Source: CAMCHP01 sp036835325 | GTDB taxonomy: Bacteria; Bacteroidota; Bacteroidia; Flavobacteriales_D; Sanyastnellaceae | DNA: 64,000 bases | Reading direction: 5' to 3' | Assembly (NCBI GenBank): GCA_036835325.1 | Contig: DAITMF010000010.1 | Span: forward strand, 12,721-76,720 | In this document: positions 1 to 8,598 of the stretch, piece after piece | How the letters are laid out: the number at the start of each line of letters is the position of its first letter | Position numbering within the stretch: position 1 is the stretch's first letter | Translations under genes and position numbers: made by a program | The notes under the pieces: generated by a model | The model's database searches: none | What the model was told of the DNA's origin: nothing | Seen by the model: the letters and a program-made list of their open reading frames with translations, nothing else

Positions 1-375
1 GTTAATCGCCGTGAGCCAAAGCACCGCTCGGTCGAAGACAGGAGCAGATTCAGGAAGTGCCAGGTGGGCGAGGTACTGCGACCCTAACATCATGGCTGAC
101 CAAAGCAGCGAGGTAATCAATGCGCCACCAAATAGCGGGAACAGCACCGAACGCAAGCTCGAAGCAGAAAAATTCCCGCGCTTGATGTAGGCACGGTACA
201 ATGAGGTCATGCCAAAGCCACCGCCGGCCATCACCAAGGCCAAGAACAGGGTAATCCACTCGGTTTTTCCCCGCAACAAATTGACCGCTATCGTTGCCAA
301 AAACAACAACGACCACCCCGTAATCTGAAAGGCCCAAAACGGACCCCTGTTTTCATTTTCGGCTGCCGTCATCAT
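1..375 (-). CDS. Sensor histidine kinase, LytS/YehU type, N-terminal part (cut by left edge)
   Basis: An open minus-strand frame starts at ATG 375 (second ATG at 372) and runs without a stop through base 1, giving 125 visible residues. Near the start it reads FWAFQITGW, the tryptophan-rich opening I associate with the membrane sensor domain of Bacteroidota LytS-type kinases. At least three hydrophobic segments follow (around WSLLFLATIAVNLL, WITLFLALVMAGG and LFGGALITSLLWSAMML). The His-kinase and ATPase domains would lie beyond the window, so the assignment rests on the N-terminus alone. The start overlaps the 3' end of the upstream SdpI-like gene by 23 bases, so the two are probably co-transcribed. 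A LytTR response regulator would be expected further left. An unrelated multi-pass membrane protein remains possible. Confidence 0.55.
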   Translation of the reverse strand, partial: MMTAAENENRGPFWAFQITGWSLLFLATIAVNLLRGKTEWITLFLALVMAGGGFGMTSLYRAYIKRGNFSASSLRSVLFPLFGGALITSLLWSAMMLGSQYLAHLALPESAPVFDRAVLWLTAIN

Positions 376-712
376 TAAATGCGTTTCTCAAAGCGTTGTC
401 GACCCTTCGCACATCCAAGAGTACCAACACAATCATCCATCCATAAACAACCAATTGCGCAGCCTCAAACGGGAAGAGCACGGTAACGGCAAGTGCAATG
501 ACCGCCAACCACGCTGCTGAGCGAAGCATCACCCGCGGAGCCATCCGATTGGCAAAATCCCATGCATCTTGACTCTGCATGGCACGACGCGTGCGGTATC
601 CGTAGCTTGAGTTAATCTTCTTGGGCGGATTTCGTTGTGTTATCCATCCAGCAATACCCAAAATAACAGCCGGTAACAAGTTCATTATCAATTCAATTGC
701 GAAATTGGTCAT
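353..712 (-). CDS. SdpI-family small membrane protein
   Basis: A 119-residue protein with an N-terminal hydrophobic helix (about residues 7-24) followed by YGYRTRRAMQSQDAWDFANR. This is the family hallmark seen in SdpI/YfhL-like proteins (YGYRT.RSM.N...W.FAN). Two further membrane segments lie at about residues 62-98. SdpI itself confers immunity to the Bacillus toxin SdpC, but most family members are uncharacterised and no toxin gene is nearby, so an immunity role is not implied. It precedes and overlaps the sensor-kinase gene, suggesting a two-gene transcript leaving the window on the left. Start is ATG 712. No convincing promoter of the TAnnTTTG type was found in the 118 bases before it. 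Confidence 0.75.
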   Translation of the reverse strand: MTNFAIELIMNLLPAVILGIAGWITQRNPPKKINSSYGYRTRRAMQSQDAWDFANRMAPRVMLRSAAWLAVIALAVTVLFPFEAAQLVVYGWMIVLVLLDVRRVDNALRNAFNDDGSRK

Positions 713-830
713 TTGCTCGGCACGTTTTCAAACACCGGTTAATCTGTGAAGGTAATCAAGCATTCCCTTGCTCCGTTGTTTTTTCTGAGGAACGGATGCG
801 TACCCATGTTGAACGGAACGACCATCTATT

Positions 831-1394
831 TTGCTAATTTTCGCCACAGAAATACACCAAGTGCTACTGAGTCTCTTCGGATCCGGAAATCCAAACAAAC
901 CCCTCACTCCTGACGAGTACCGGGAATACTTTGACCAGTACTACAAAGCCGTGCGCAGTTTTTTGTACTTCAAAACCGGCGATGAAGACCTCGCCGAAGA
1001 CATTGCGCAAGACACGTTCGTCAAGCTTTGGGAAAACCGCGCGTCCATTGAACGTAAAACCGTTAAAGCCTACCTCTACACCATCGCAGGCAACCTCGCC
1101 ATCAACCAACTCAAGAGGCAACAACTGCGTTTCAAGTACATCAACGCGAGCGAAGACCGCGTTGAAAACAACTCGCCCGAGTACCTCATGATGATGAACG
1201 ACTTCCGCAAACAGCTTGAAGACGCCATCAACGCCATGCCCGATGGCAGCAAAGAGGTGTTTCTCATGAACCGACTTGAAGACCTCAAGTACCGCGAAAT
1301 TGCCGAGCGCCTTAACATCACGGTCAAAGCCGTCGAAAAAAGAATGAGCAAAGCACTTCAGATTTTGCGAGAAAAGCTCAATATTGACGTGTGA
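831..1394 (+). CDS. ECF-type RNA polymerase sigma factor (FecI-like)
   Basis: A sigma-70 family regulator that would direct RNA polymerase to a small regulon, typically the adjacent TonB receptor. Region 2 is visible as FLYFKTGDEDLAEDIAQDTF with the following KLWENR. Region 4 is the helix-turn-helix EIAERLNITVKAVEKRMSKA near the C-terminus. Region 3 and the N-terminal region 1 are absent, as in ECF sigmas. The open frame begins at TTG 831, but an in-frame GTG at 861 leaves a more usual N-terminus (about 177 residues). A degenerate promoter-like TATTTTGC at 827-834 would fit the later start, so the start is unsettled. The stop overlaps the receptor start as GTGA at 1391-1394, indicating translational coupling. 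A FecR-type anti-sigma partner lies three genes downstream. Confidence 0.88.
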   Translation: MLIFATEIHQVLLSLFGSGNPNKPLTPDEYREYFDQYYKAVRSFLYFKTGDEDLAEDIAQDTFVKLWENRASIERKTVKAYLYTIAGNLAINQLKRQQLRFKYINASEDRVENNSPEYLMMMNDFRKQLEDAINAMPDGSKEVFLMNRLEDLKYREIAERLNITVKAVEKRMSKALQILREKLNIDV

Positions 1395-4036
1395 TTCATC
1401 GTCTTCTGATTTGCATCGTACTCGTTTTCTCACTGGCATCCGCGCAAGCGCTCCTCGCTCAGTCAGATACGTTGCGCGTTGCCTTTTCCGGAAATGACGT
1501 TTCGCTTGACCGTGCCTTGCTCACCATCCGTCGCAATTACGATGTCGCCGTGGTGTATGATAGCCAAGCCCTTCGAGGGGTAACCGTTTCGGGCGATGGC
1601 AGTTTGATGCCCTTCACCGAATTGCTTGGTCTATGGCTTGATGACTCGGCTTTTACCTTCGAAGTGGTGAACGCAACTGTCATCATTTTTCCGAAAGAAG
1701 AAGCCTTGCCCGAATCGTCGCAACCTGAATTTGGTATTTCGGCTGCCGGCCGTATCACCGATGCCGACACCGGAGAAGCCCTGCCTTTTGCCAACGTCGT
1801 GGTCATCTCAAACGGAAGAGGCGCCACCGCCAACGCCCAAGGCTGGTTTTATTTGCCCAATGTACCGGCCGATACCAGCACCTTCATGGTTTCCTATTTG
1901 GGTTTTGAACCGCAAAGGGTTCGGCCGATTGAGTTCGAGAAAGCATCGGCCATGACGGTTGAATTGCGAAAACGCAGTGCGGTGCTTCCGGCAGCGGTGG
2001 TAAAAGCATCGCGCCGCAGCGAGGTCATTCGCGTCGATAGGCCATCGCTCGTGAGCATCGACAATGAATGGGTAAACCTACTTCCCAATACCGGTGAACC
2101 TGACCCCATACGCAACCTCCAGCTGTTGCCGGGTGTGAGCGGCGCACTTGAAAACTCAGCGAATCTTCACATCCGTGGAGGGGCTGCCGACGAAAACCTT
2201 GTCGTGTACGATGGCATCACCATCTACTACCTTGACCATTTTTACGGACTCTTTTCAGCTTTCAATGCCAACAGTGTAAAAAACATTCGGCTGCACAAAG
2301 GGGTGTTTGAGCCCATGCACGGCGGTCGAGCGGCTTCAGTGGTTGAAGTCACCGGAAAAACGGGCAACCGTAAAGCAACAACTGCAAAAGCCGATGTAGG
2401 ACTGCTCTCCGCATCCGTCCACCTTGAAACCCCCATCATCGGAAACAAAGCGGCGCTCATGCTCTCAGCGCGCCGTTCGTTCACCGATGTGCTCTACTCA
2501 CCGCTGTTTCAAAACCTCTTCAACAACCTTTATGCCAACAGCACGGCGGGTGGCGCACCGAACGACGATGGCGTTTTCGGTGAAGATCGCGCACCCGATT
2601 TCGCGTTTTACGACCTGACCGGAAAAGTAAGCTGGGAAAGCGACGCCGGTGATCAGTTTTCATTCACCCTCTACAACGGCAGCGACCAGCTCGCCATGGA
2701 GTTTACCGAAGCCTCGCGCGATATGCGCTTCATGTACGGCTACAACGACCAAAGCCGCTGGGGCACCACAGGTGCAGGCGCGCGGTGGGCACGCCAATGG
2801 TCGCCCGAAACCGATGGCGTGCTCACCTTAGGCTATTCAGTGTTTCGCTCTGAACTTTTTGGTTTTGACCGACGCAGCAATTTGCTGCTTGGCATTGAAG
2901 AAACCTTGTTTTTTGACCGTGACACCGAGCTCAGCGACCTCACCATGCGCTACGATTGGAGCCACCAAAAAGGCAACCACCGCATTGGCATGGGCACGGC
3001 CAACACGGCCCTTCGCGTTGAAAACCGAAGGCTTGATAGCGAAGGCGAATCAATTGACAACATCGCAGCAGAGGCCATTTTGGCGTTTTATTTGCAAGAC
3101 GAATGGCAGGCCACCGGTCGCCTATCAATCACCGGAGGTGTGCGGTCAACCTACTATTCAGGCTTCGATCGCGCGTACCATGAACCGCGTCTGATGGCCC
3201 GTTACAAGGCAAGTGAACGGCTGAGTTTTCACGGCGGGTATGGCAGAACTTGGCAGTTCATTCGCAACGTGCGCCGGCAAGACCTCTTCCTCAACACGGC
3301 CGATGAATGGCGCCTCGCCGAAGCTGAAGTACCCGCCCTCAGAGCCGATCAAATCAGCGCCGGTGCAACGGTTAAACTGGGCCAGTTTGAATTCAACACC
3401 GAGGCCTATGCACGTGCGACTTCAGGCAGCATTGAAGATGCCCTTCGCTTCATCGCCTTTGAGCCGGGCACCTTCGCCAATGACCTCCTCGTAGGCACAG
3501 GCAATGCGCGTGGTGTCGAGTTTCTCCTCAGTAAAAACACCGGTATTCATACCGGATGGCTCGCCTACACCCTGGCCGAGGCCCGCAACAGCTTCGACCA
3601 GCTCAATAACAGTTCCGTGCCAAGCTACTACGATCGCCGCAACGAGCTGAAGTTCGTGTACGGCTTCAATCCCGGAAAGTACCGCGCAGGCGTTGTCTTT
3701 GTTTACGGCTCGGGGTTGCCGTTCACAGCGGCAAACGGCACCTATCTTGTTGGTTTGCCCACCGGTGAGCAGCGCGAGCTCGTTGCGTTTTCATCGCTCA
3801 ACGGCGCCCGATTGCCCGCTTACCACCGCCTCGATGTGTCGGGCGGCCGCACCTTCGAATGGGGCAGTACACGCAGCTACGTCGGTTTATCGTTGTACAA
3901 CGTGTACAACCGGCGCAACTTGCAAAACCGTTTCTTCTTCAGCGGAGGCTCAGAAGGCGACGATCTTCTGGTCAATTTCAGCGACATTGTTTTCCTTGGT
4001 TTTGTGCCATCAATACGCGTAAGCATCGAATGGTAA
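1391..4036 (+). CDS. TonB-dependent outer-membrane receptor with STN signalling domain
   Basis: An 881-residue receptor starting at GTG 1391 with a signal peptide (hydrophobic LLICIVLVFSLASA). Mature domains in order: an STN (secretin/TonB N-terminal) domain at about residues 28-100, which in FecA-type transducers contacts the FecR anti-sigma factor; a carboxypeptidase-regulatory-like beta-sandwich at about 115-205 (GRITDADTGEALPFANVVV); a plug domain at about 205-325 (LHIRGGAADENLVVYDGI); and a C-terminal beta-barrel ending in the aromatic terminal strand SIRVSIEW. The substrate cannot be read from sequence; iron chelates, haem, vitamins or oligomers are possible. The STN domain together with sigma and FecR neighbours makes a surface-signalling circuit the natural inference. 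The stop overlaps the next start by seven bases. Confidence 0.9.
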   Translation: MIHRLLICIVLVFSLASAQALLAQSDTLRVAFSGNDVSLDRALLTIRRNYDVAVVYDSQALRGVTVSGDGSLMPFTELLGLWLDDSAFTFEVVNATVIIFPKEEALPESSQPEFGISAAGRITDADTGEALPFANVVVISNGRGATANAQGWFYLPNVPADTSTFMVSYLGFEPQRVRPIEFEKASAMTVELRKRSAVLPAAVVKASRRSEVIRVDRPSLVSIDNEWVNLLPNTGEPDPIRNLQLLPGVSGALENSANLHIRGGAADENLVVYDGITIYYLDHFYGLFSAFNANSVKNIRLHKGVFEPMHGGRAASVVEVTGKTGNRKATTAKADVGLLSASVHLETPIIGNKAALMLSARRSFTDVLYSPLFQNLFNNLYANSTAGGAPNDDGVFGEDRAPDFAFYDLTGKVSWESDAGDQFSFTLYNGSDQLAMEFTEASRDMRFMYGYNDQSRWGTTGAGARWARQWSPETDGVLTLGYSVFRSELFGFDRRSNLLLGIEETLFFDRDTELSDLTMRYDWSHQKGNHRIGMGTANTALRVENRRLDSEGESIDNIAAEAILAFYLQDEWQATGRLSITGGVRSTYYSGFDRAYHEPRLMARYKASERLSFHGGYGRTWQFIRNVRRQDLFLNTADEWRLAEAEVPALRADQISAGATVKLGQFEFNTEAYARATSGSIEDALRFIAFEPGTFANDLLVGTGNARGVEFLLSKNTGIHTGWLAYTLAEARNSFDQLNNSSVPSYYDRRNELKFVYGFNPGKYRAGVVFVYGSGLPFTAANGTYLVGLPTGEQRELVAFSSLNGARLPAYHRLDVSGGRTFEWGSTRSYVGLSLYNVYNRRNLQNRFFFSGGSEGDDLLVNFSDIVFLGFVPSIRVSIEW

Positions 4037-4809
4037 AGCAGCTCTACATACCTGTTCTGGTTCTATTTTTTCTGGCCTGCCGGCCGGATGAAACCCAACC
4101 CACGCTTGTGATGAATGCACTGCTGGTTGATCAACAGCCACTCAGCGTTGAGCTGTCGTTGCTGAACGTCTTTGTCTCCGAACCGGCCAACGGTGCAGTT
4201 GTAGTGGTTCGTTTTGAAGGGATCGATGGGATGGATGAGGTGCAAGAGTACACCTTGATTCGCGCGGCCGATGACCCGACCCGTTTCTCCGCTCCTGAAG
4301 ACGCTCCACCGATCGAATCAGGCAAGCGTTACACCTTAATCGCCACATGGGATGGCCAACAGGCCAGTGCCTCAGTCGTCGTTCCTGAGCCCATTTCCTT
4401 CATCCAAATCAGCAACACGTCTATCCCCATTGATGAGTCGTCAACCGGGCAGCCTGTCTTCTCGGTGCTGTGGGAGGCCAATCCGGGGTTCTCGCGTTTG
4501 TTTACGCTTACTGAGCCGAGCAATGATCCGGCGTTGATTCCGTTTCCAGTGCCTTCCGGCCGTTTCAATGAGCAGTTCAGGCTTCCCGTGCCCGGTCAAG
4601 GCACAACGCTTTGGGACATTGATTTTCGCTACTATGGTTTGCACGAACTCGGGGTTTACACCATCGACGCGCAGTACGATGCAGTGTTTTTCTATACGCC
4701 CGGTGAAGGCGGTTCGCGATTAACCAGGGGGCCGTCAAACGTAGAGAACGGTGCGGGAGTTGTGGCCGCAGCGAGTTACACCGGCATTGAGATTGAAATT
4801 TTACCGTAA
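4030..4809 (+). CDS. DUF4249-like outer-membrane lipoprotein
   Basis: A 259-residue protein whose start ATG 4030 lies inside the last codons of the receptor gene. The open frame extends further upstream but that part lacks a signal. The N-terminus VLVLFFLAC is a lipoprotein signal with the acylated Cys at residue 18. The body begins VMNALLVDQQPLSVELS, resembling the DUF4249 family, which is usually encoded next to carboxypeptidase-regulatory TonB receptors in Bacteroidota. The family appears to supply a surface-exposed partner of the receptor, but no biochemical function is established. The operon position between receptor and FecR supports a role in the same uptake/signalling module. Assignment is by N-terminal pattern and context, so other receptor-associated lipoproteins are possible. 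Confidence 0.68.
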   Translation: MVKQLYIPVLVLFFLACRPDETQPTLVMNALLVDQQPLSVELSLLNVFVSEPANGAVVVVRFEGIDGMDEVQEYTLIRAADDPTRFSAPEDAPPIESGKRYTLIATWDGQQASASVVVPEPISFIQISNTSIPIDESSTGQPVFSVLWEANPGFSRLFTLTEPSNDPALIPFPVPSGRFNEQFRLPVPGQGTTLWDIDFRYYGLHELGVYTIDAQYDAVFFYTPGEGGSRLTRGPSNVENGAGVVAAASYTGIEIEILP

Positions 4810-4840
4810 AAAGTGATTTTAGAGGTAGGGGATGCCCGCT

Positions 4841-4848
4841 TACCTTTG
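4841..4848 (+). promoter_or_regulatory. Promoter -7 element TACCTTTG for fecR-like gene
   Basis: TACCTTTG matches the Bacteroidota -7 consensus TAnnTTTG exactly. A T-rich stretch about 20 bases upstream could serve as the -33 element. Transcription would begin near 4855. This gives the anti-sigma gene its own promoter, separate from the sigma-receptor transcript. Confidence 0.6.
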
Positions 4849-4880
4849 TATATGTTCAGTATTTGCCTAAACACACCCAA

Positions 4881-5717
4881 GTGGATCGCAAGGAATTGTT
4901 TGAAGAAACGTTGAAAAGCATGCGCCTGCCGCAAGCATCCGAGACCGAAGCGTCGTGGATGAAATTGCAGCAATGCATCGGTGCTGAAGTACGAACCCCA
5001 ATTGTGCATATCAATCGCCGCAGGGTTCCTGCATGGGCTGCAGCAGCGGCCGTGTTGGTGCTGGTGGTAGGTGCCCTTGCCCTGTTTAGCGGTGGGTCAA
5101 CTGAAACAGGCAGTGTAACGGCCATGGCGTATGAAACGGCCATCCTTCCTGACGGCAGTGAAGTGCGTTTGGCGCCCGGTGCCCGCATCGAGTACAGCAT
5201 TGAAGAAGGCGGTGAGCGCATTATCAACCTCACCGGCGAAGCGTTTTTTGAAGTAACCAAAGGAGAGCGTTTCGTGGTAAACACCACCGCCGGTGAGGTT
5301 GAAGTGCTTGGTACTTCGTTTACCGTGTTTGCAGCCGAAGATCAGTTCTCTGTAGAGTGCGTTACCGGCAAGGTGGCCGTGAGTGCCGGGGAGTCGAAAC
5401 AGCACATTACAGCCGGTCAGGCGGTAAAGAAGCGCAACGGCACGTTGTGCGCGCCCTATGCGCACAATCAAACCGGAAATGCTCTGGGCTCAGACGAGCG
5501 CTCGTACACCAATGCTGACTTGAATCGTGTTTTTCAACACGTCGAGCAACATTTTAACGTCATCGTGCGTCTTCAAGGAGACCTCACCGGGCAAGAGTTC
5601 TCGGGAAGTTTTGTAATGCGCGACGCAGAAAGCACGCTTCGCATCATCACTCGGGCCATGAACCTCAGTTTGGAACAGGTTGATGCAACGACTTACACGG
5701 TCAGCGCTGCCGATTAA
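4881..5717 (+). CDS. FecR-family anti-sigma factor
   Basis: An inner-membrane regulator predicted to hold the upstream ECF sigma until the receptor signals. The cytoplasmic N-terminus is followed by one transmembrane helix (VPAWAAAAAVLVLVVGALAL), then the periplasmic FecR domain (LPDGSEVRLAPGARIEYS, then GEAFFEVTKGERFVVNT) and a C-terminal DUF4974-like domain (LNRVFQHVEQHFNVIVRL). The open frame begins at TTG 4863. I prefer GTG 4881 because the TACCTTTG promoter at 4841 would leave only a few leader bases before 4863. With GTG 4881 the protein has 278 residues. In most Bacteroidota systems fecR lies between sigma and receptor. Here it follows receptor and lipoprotein, and has its own promoter. 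Confidence 0.87.
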   Translation: MDRKELFEETLKSMRLPQASETEASWMKLQQCIGAEVRTPIVHINRRRVPAWAAAAAVLVLVVGALALFSGGSTETGSVTAMAYETAILPDGSEVRLAPGARIEYSIEEGGERIINLTGEAFFEVTKGERFVVNTTAGEVEVLGTSFTVFAAEDQFSVECVTGKVAVSAGESKQHITAGQAVKKRNGTLCAPYAHNQTGNALGSDERSYTNADLNRVFQHVEQHFNVIVRLQGDLTGQEFSGSFVMRDAESTLRIITRAMNLSLEQVDATTYTVSAAD

Positions 5718-5844
5718 CGTAGAAACCCAACCGCTCGTCGTTTTCGAGTTGGTAGATATCACCAAATAGGTGAATTTTGCAAGGCTTAAGGAGCTTGACA
5801 TCATGTCGAGTTCATTAGTATAGTTAGTTTTAGTTAAGGTTTGG

Positions 5845-5881
5845 AGCGGCCCTGGTAACGACTGGGGCCGCTTTGTTTTTT
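5845..5881 (+). terminator. Rho-independent terminator downstream of fecR-like gene
   Basis: A perfect 8-bp stem (AGCGGCCC at 5845-5852 with GGGCCGCT at 5865-5872) and 12-base loop are followed by a run of eight T in nine bases (5873-5881). It lies about 130 bases after the fecR stop and could instead end a small RNA (see findings). Confidence 0.8.
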
Positions 5882-5891
5882 GCCAATTCCT

Positions 5892-5900
5892 CATCCATCC
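5892..5900. repeat. CATCCATCC word with A-tract, intergenic
   Basis: CATCCATCC is followed by CAAAAAG, between the terminator and the bipA promoter. It is one of 14 copies of this 9-mer in the window (see findings). Confidence 0.6.
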
Positions 5901-5922
5901 CAAAAAGTCGCCCGCTAAATCG

Positions 5923-5930
5923 TACCTTTG
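5923..5930 (+). promoter_or_regulatory. Promoter -7 element TACCTTTG for bipA
   Basis: TACCTTTG is an exact match to TAnnTTTG, 22 bases before the bipA ATG. No clear -33 TTTG was identified. Confidence 0.55.
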
Positions 5931-5952
5931 CGCGCATTTTTGAGCACATTCC

Positions 5953-7731
5953 ATGAACGCCATTCGCAACATCGCCATCATCGCACACGTCGACCACGGC
6001 AAAACCACCCTCGTTGATAAAATCATCCAGGAGTGCAGAGCCCTCGATCAGCGCAAAGAATCGACCGAACTCGTGCTCGATAACAACGACCTTGAACGTG
6101 AGCGTGGCATCACCATTCTCTCCAAAAACGTAGCAGTTAACTACAAAGATGTCAAGATCAACATCATTGACACTCCCGGGCACAGCGACTTTGGCGGCGA
6201 GGTTGAGCGCGTGCTCAAAATGGCTGACGGTGTGCTCTTGCTCGTTGATGCCTTCGAAGGACCGATGCCGCAAACCCGCTTCGTGCTTTCAAAAGCCATC
6301 GAGCTGAATTTGAAGCCGATTGTGGTAGTGAACAAGGTTGATAAAGACAATTGCCGTCCTGATGAAGTGCATGAAGCCGTTTTCGAGCTTATGTTCAACC
6401 TGGAGGCGAGTGAAGATCAGCTCAACTTTCCAACCCTGTACGGGTCGTCAAAGAATGGATGGATGAGCACCGATTGGAAGAAACCAACTTCTGACCTTAC
6501 CGCACTGCTCGATACCGTTCTTGAACACATCCCGGAAGCTCCTTTCCGCGAAGGTTCAGTGCAAATGCAGATCGCATCGCTTGACCACTCGCCATTTACA
6601 GGTCGCATCGCCATCGGACGCGTATTCCGTGGCACCTTGACCGAGGGCCAAACCATTGCGCTGTGCACCAAAGACAATGCGCCCAAGAAAATGCGCGTGA
6701 AAGAATTGTACGTGTTCCAAGGATTGGGACGAGTAAAGGTGAACCAAGTGAACAGCGGTGACCTGTGCGCAGTGGTTGGTTTGGAAGGATTCGAAATTGG
6801 CGATACCATCGCCGATGCCGAGCAGCCCGAAGCACTTCCGCGCATTGCCGTCGACGAGCCTACCATGAGTATGCTCTTCACCATCAATACATCGCCGTTT
6901 TTTGGTCGTGAAGGCAAGTTTGTGACCTCCCGTCAGTTGCGCGATCGACTCTACAAAGAAACCGAGAAGAACCTCGCCTTGCGCATTGAAGACACCAACT
7001 CGGAAGATACCTTCAACGTGTTTGGTCGCGGTATTCTTCACCTTTCGATTTTGGTTGAAACCATGCGCCGTGAAGGCTATGAGCTTCAGCTCGGCAAACC
7101 GCGTGTGATCACACGTGAAATTGATGGTAAGAAAAACGAACCCTACGAAACCTTGGTGATTGATATCCCGGGTGACTCTGCCGGTAAAGCCATTGAGTTG
7201 GCCACGCAACGCAAGGGCGAATTGCTCGTTATGGAGCCTAAAGGCGATCTGCAACACTTGGAGTTCGCCATCCCGTCACGCGGGTTGATTGGCTTGCGTA
7301 GTGCGCTCATGACGGCATCGGCCGGTGAAGCAATCATCACACACCGGTTTGAGAAATTTGGCATCTGGAAAGGTGACATCGGCGACCGCCGCAAGGGAGC
7401 GATGGTATCCGGTGAAACCGGACAAGCCTTGGCCTATGCCATTGACCGCTTGCAAGACCGCGGTACCTTCTTCATCGATCCGGGAGAAGAGGTGTACAAA
7501 GGTCAGGTGATTGGGGAGAACAGCCGCGAAGGAGATCTTGAGGTGAACGTAATCAAGGGGAAGAAGCTCACTAACATTCGTGCCTCAGGTGCTGATGATG
7601 CAGCGAAAATCGCCCCGAAGAAGCAGTACTCGCTTGAAGAGGCCATGGAGTACATCGGCGACGACGAGTACTTGGAGGTTACTCCGCAGTCAATCAGGAT
7701 GCGTAAGATTCCACACATGTGGAAGCGCTGA
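5953..7731 (+). CDS. typA: Ribosome-associated translational GTPase BipA/TypA
   Basis: A 592-residue GTPase close to the usual family length of about 600. GTP-binding motifs are plain: AHVDHGKT (11-18), RGITI (51-55), DTPGH (73-77) and NKVD (127-130). The EF-G-like domains follow, and the BipA-specific C-terminal domain includes FIDPGEEVYKGQVIGENSRE near residues 503-522. BipA binds 70S ribosomes and assists 50S assembly and growth under cold or other stress in the bacteria where it has been studied. It has its own promoter-like element (TACCTTTG at 5923). Its stop abuts the stop of the convergent Omp28-like gene with no spacer. There is nothing unusual in the motifs. Confidence 0.97.
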   Translation: MNAIRNIAIIAHVDHGKTTLVDKIIQECRALDQRKESTELVLDNNDLERERGITILSKNVAVNYKDVKINIIDTPGHSDFGGEVERVLKMADGVLLLVDAFEGPMPQTRFVLSKAIELNLKPIVVVNKVDKDNCRPDEVHEAVFELMFNLEASEDQLNFPTLYGSSKNGWMSTDWKKPTSDLTALLDTVLEHIPEAPFREGSVQMQIASLDHSPFTGRIAIGRVFRGTLTEGQTIALCTKDNAPKKMRVKELYVFQGLGRVKVNQVNSGDLCAVVGLEGFEIGDTIADAEQPEALPRIAVDEPTMSMLFTINTSPFFGREGKFVTSRQLRDRLYKETEKNLALRIEDTNSEDTFNVFGRGILHLSILVETMRREGYELQLGKPRVITREIDGKKNEPYETLVIDIPGDSAGKAIELATQRKGELLVMEPKGDLQHLEFAIPSRGLIGLRSALMTASAGEAIITHRFEKFGIWKGDIGDRRKGAMVSGETGQALAYAIDRLQDRGTFFIDPGEEVYKGQVIGENSREGDLEVNVIKGKKLTNIRASGADDAAKIAPKKQYSLEEAMEYIGDDEYLEVTPQSIRMRKIPHMWKR

Positions 7732-8598
7732 TTACAAATCGGCTTCAATCACATTAAGTACTTCTCCGGTGGTGTTGTCAACGACAAACGCCACTGCATG
7801 TGCGTTTTCCATGACCCACGCGTCGTTCCAAGGAAAGGTGTAGTCTTTTTGAATGGCGGTGCCGGCTGATGCATTGGCTGGGCTGAACTGCAGACCCAGC
7901 GCACCCGTAACCGAACCACGAAGCACGTGCTTGTGGTGGTAATCGGGCACCACTTCAGGGTTGTTCCCGTACCAGAGCTGGTAGTCGTACAATTCCGATT
8001 CGGTGATGAGAATCACCAAGTTGGTGCTGTTTGCATAATCACTTGCGAAGTTTCCGTGCACATGGATGTTCACCACGTTGTCATCGGGTAGTGGATAGGC
8101 AATGATTTGCATATTCACAGCTGCGGTTTGAACCATTTCAGCAGCGGTTTGCCCCGACCAAAGGCTTGGTGGAGAAAACGCCCCTGAGCCCCCTGTGCGG
8201 TTAACGCGCCCGAGTGGATTTGCTTGGAAGTCAAGTTGGTTGAAGTAGAATTCACCTGCGTCGGTAATCCAATTCGTGTTGAACGATGATGAAGCCTCGT
8301 CAAATGCTGCCAAGCTACCGGCATGTATGGCCACCAAAGCAACACGGTTAGGGTGGGATGTTATGAGGGCTGAAGCGATTACGCCTGCGTCAGGACAGTT
8401 TCCGCACTGGTGAGCGGTAAAGTCTTCCAAAAGCACATTTTTTAGCGTCGATGTTGGAGCTCCAAACGATGGCGGAGGTCCGTAAACCGCTTCATTGTAC
8501 AACCCGGTATTGGGAATAATCGGGTCTTCAATCACGTCGCAAGCTCCGAAAAGGAGGGTTACCGCGACAACTGCCAAAATTGCACTAACCTTTTTCAT
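7732..8598 (-). CDS. Omp28-like lipoprotein with thioredoxin-type CxxC
   Basis: A 288-residue lipoprotein (signal ending LLFGAC, acylated Cys 20). After a short linker it reads VLLEDFTAHQCGNCPDAG, placing a CGNC redox-type motif at residues 65-68 in a position equivalent to the active site of thioredoxins. This pattern is seen in Omp28-related outer-membrane proteins of Bacteroidota. The remaining sequence is beta-rich. A disulphide exchange or sensing role is an inference from the motif. The gene is last in a minus-strand set with DUF6029 and TlpA-like genes, and its start codon overlaps the DUF6029 stop by one base (TAATG at 8600-8596), suggesting tight co-expression. Confidence 0.75.
   Translation of the reverse strand: MKKVSAILAVVAVTLLFGACDVIEDPIIPNTGLYNEAVYGPPPSFGAPTSTLKNVLLEDFTAHQCGNCPDAGVIASALITSHPNRVALVAIHAGSLAAFDEASSSFNTNWITDAGEFYFNQLDFQANPLGRVNRTGGSGAFSPPSLWSGQTAAEMVQTAAVNMQIIAYPLPDDNVVNIHVHGNFASDYANSTNLVILITESELYDYQLWYGNNPEVVPDYHHKHVLRGSVTGALGLQFSPANASAGTAIQKDYTFPWNDAWVMENAHAVAFVVDNTTGEVLNVIEADL

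Noticed and set aside
50..337. 95-residue minus-strand open frame at the left edge
   Set aside because: It is out of frame with the better protein (FWAFQITGW and membrane helices) that starts at 375 and runs off the edge.
864..1439. 191-residue minus-strand frame opposite the sigma gene
   Set aside because: It is antisense to a clear ECF sigma factor and has no protein-like features.
5490..6026. 178-residue minus-strand frame between fecR and bipA
   Set aside because: It overlaps the ends of both real genes antisense and crosses a terminator and a promoter.
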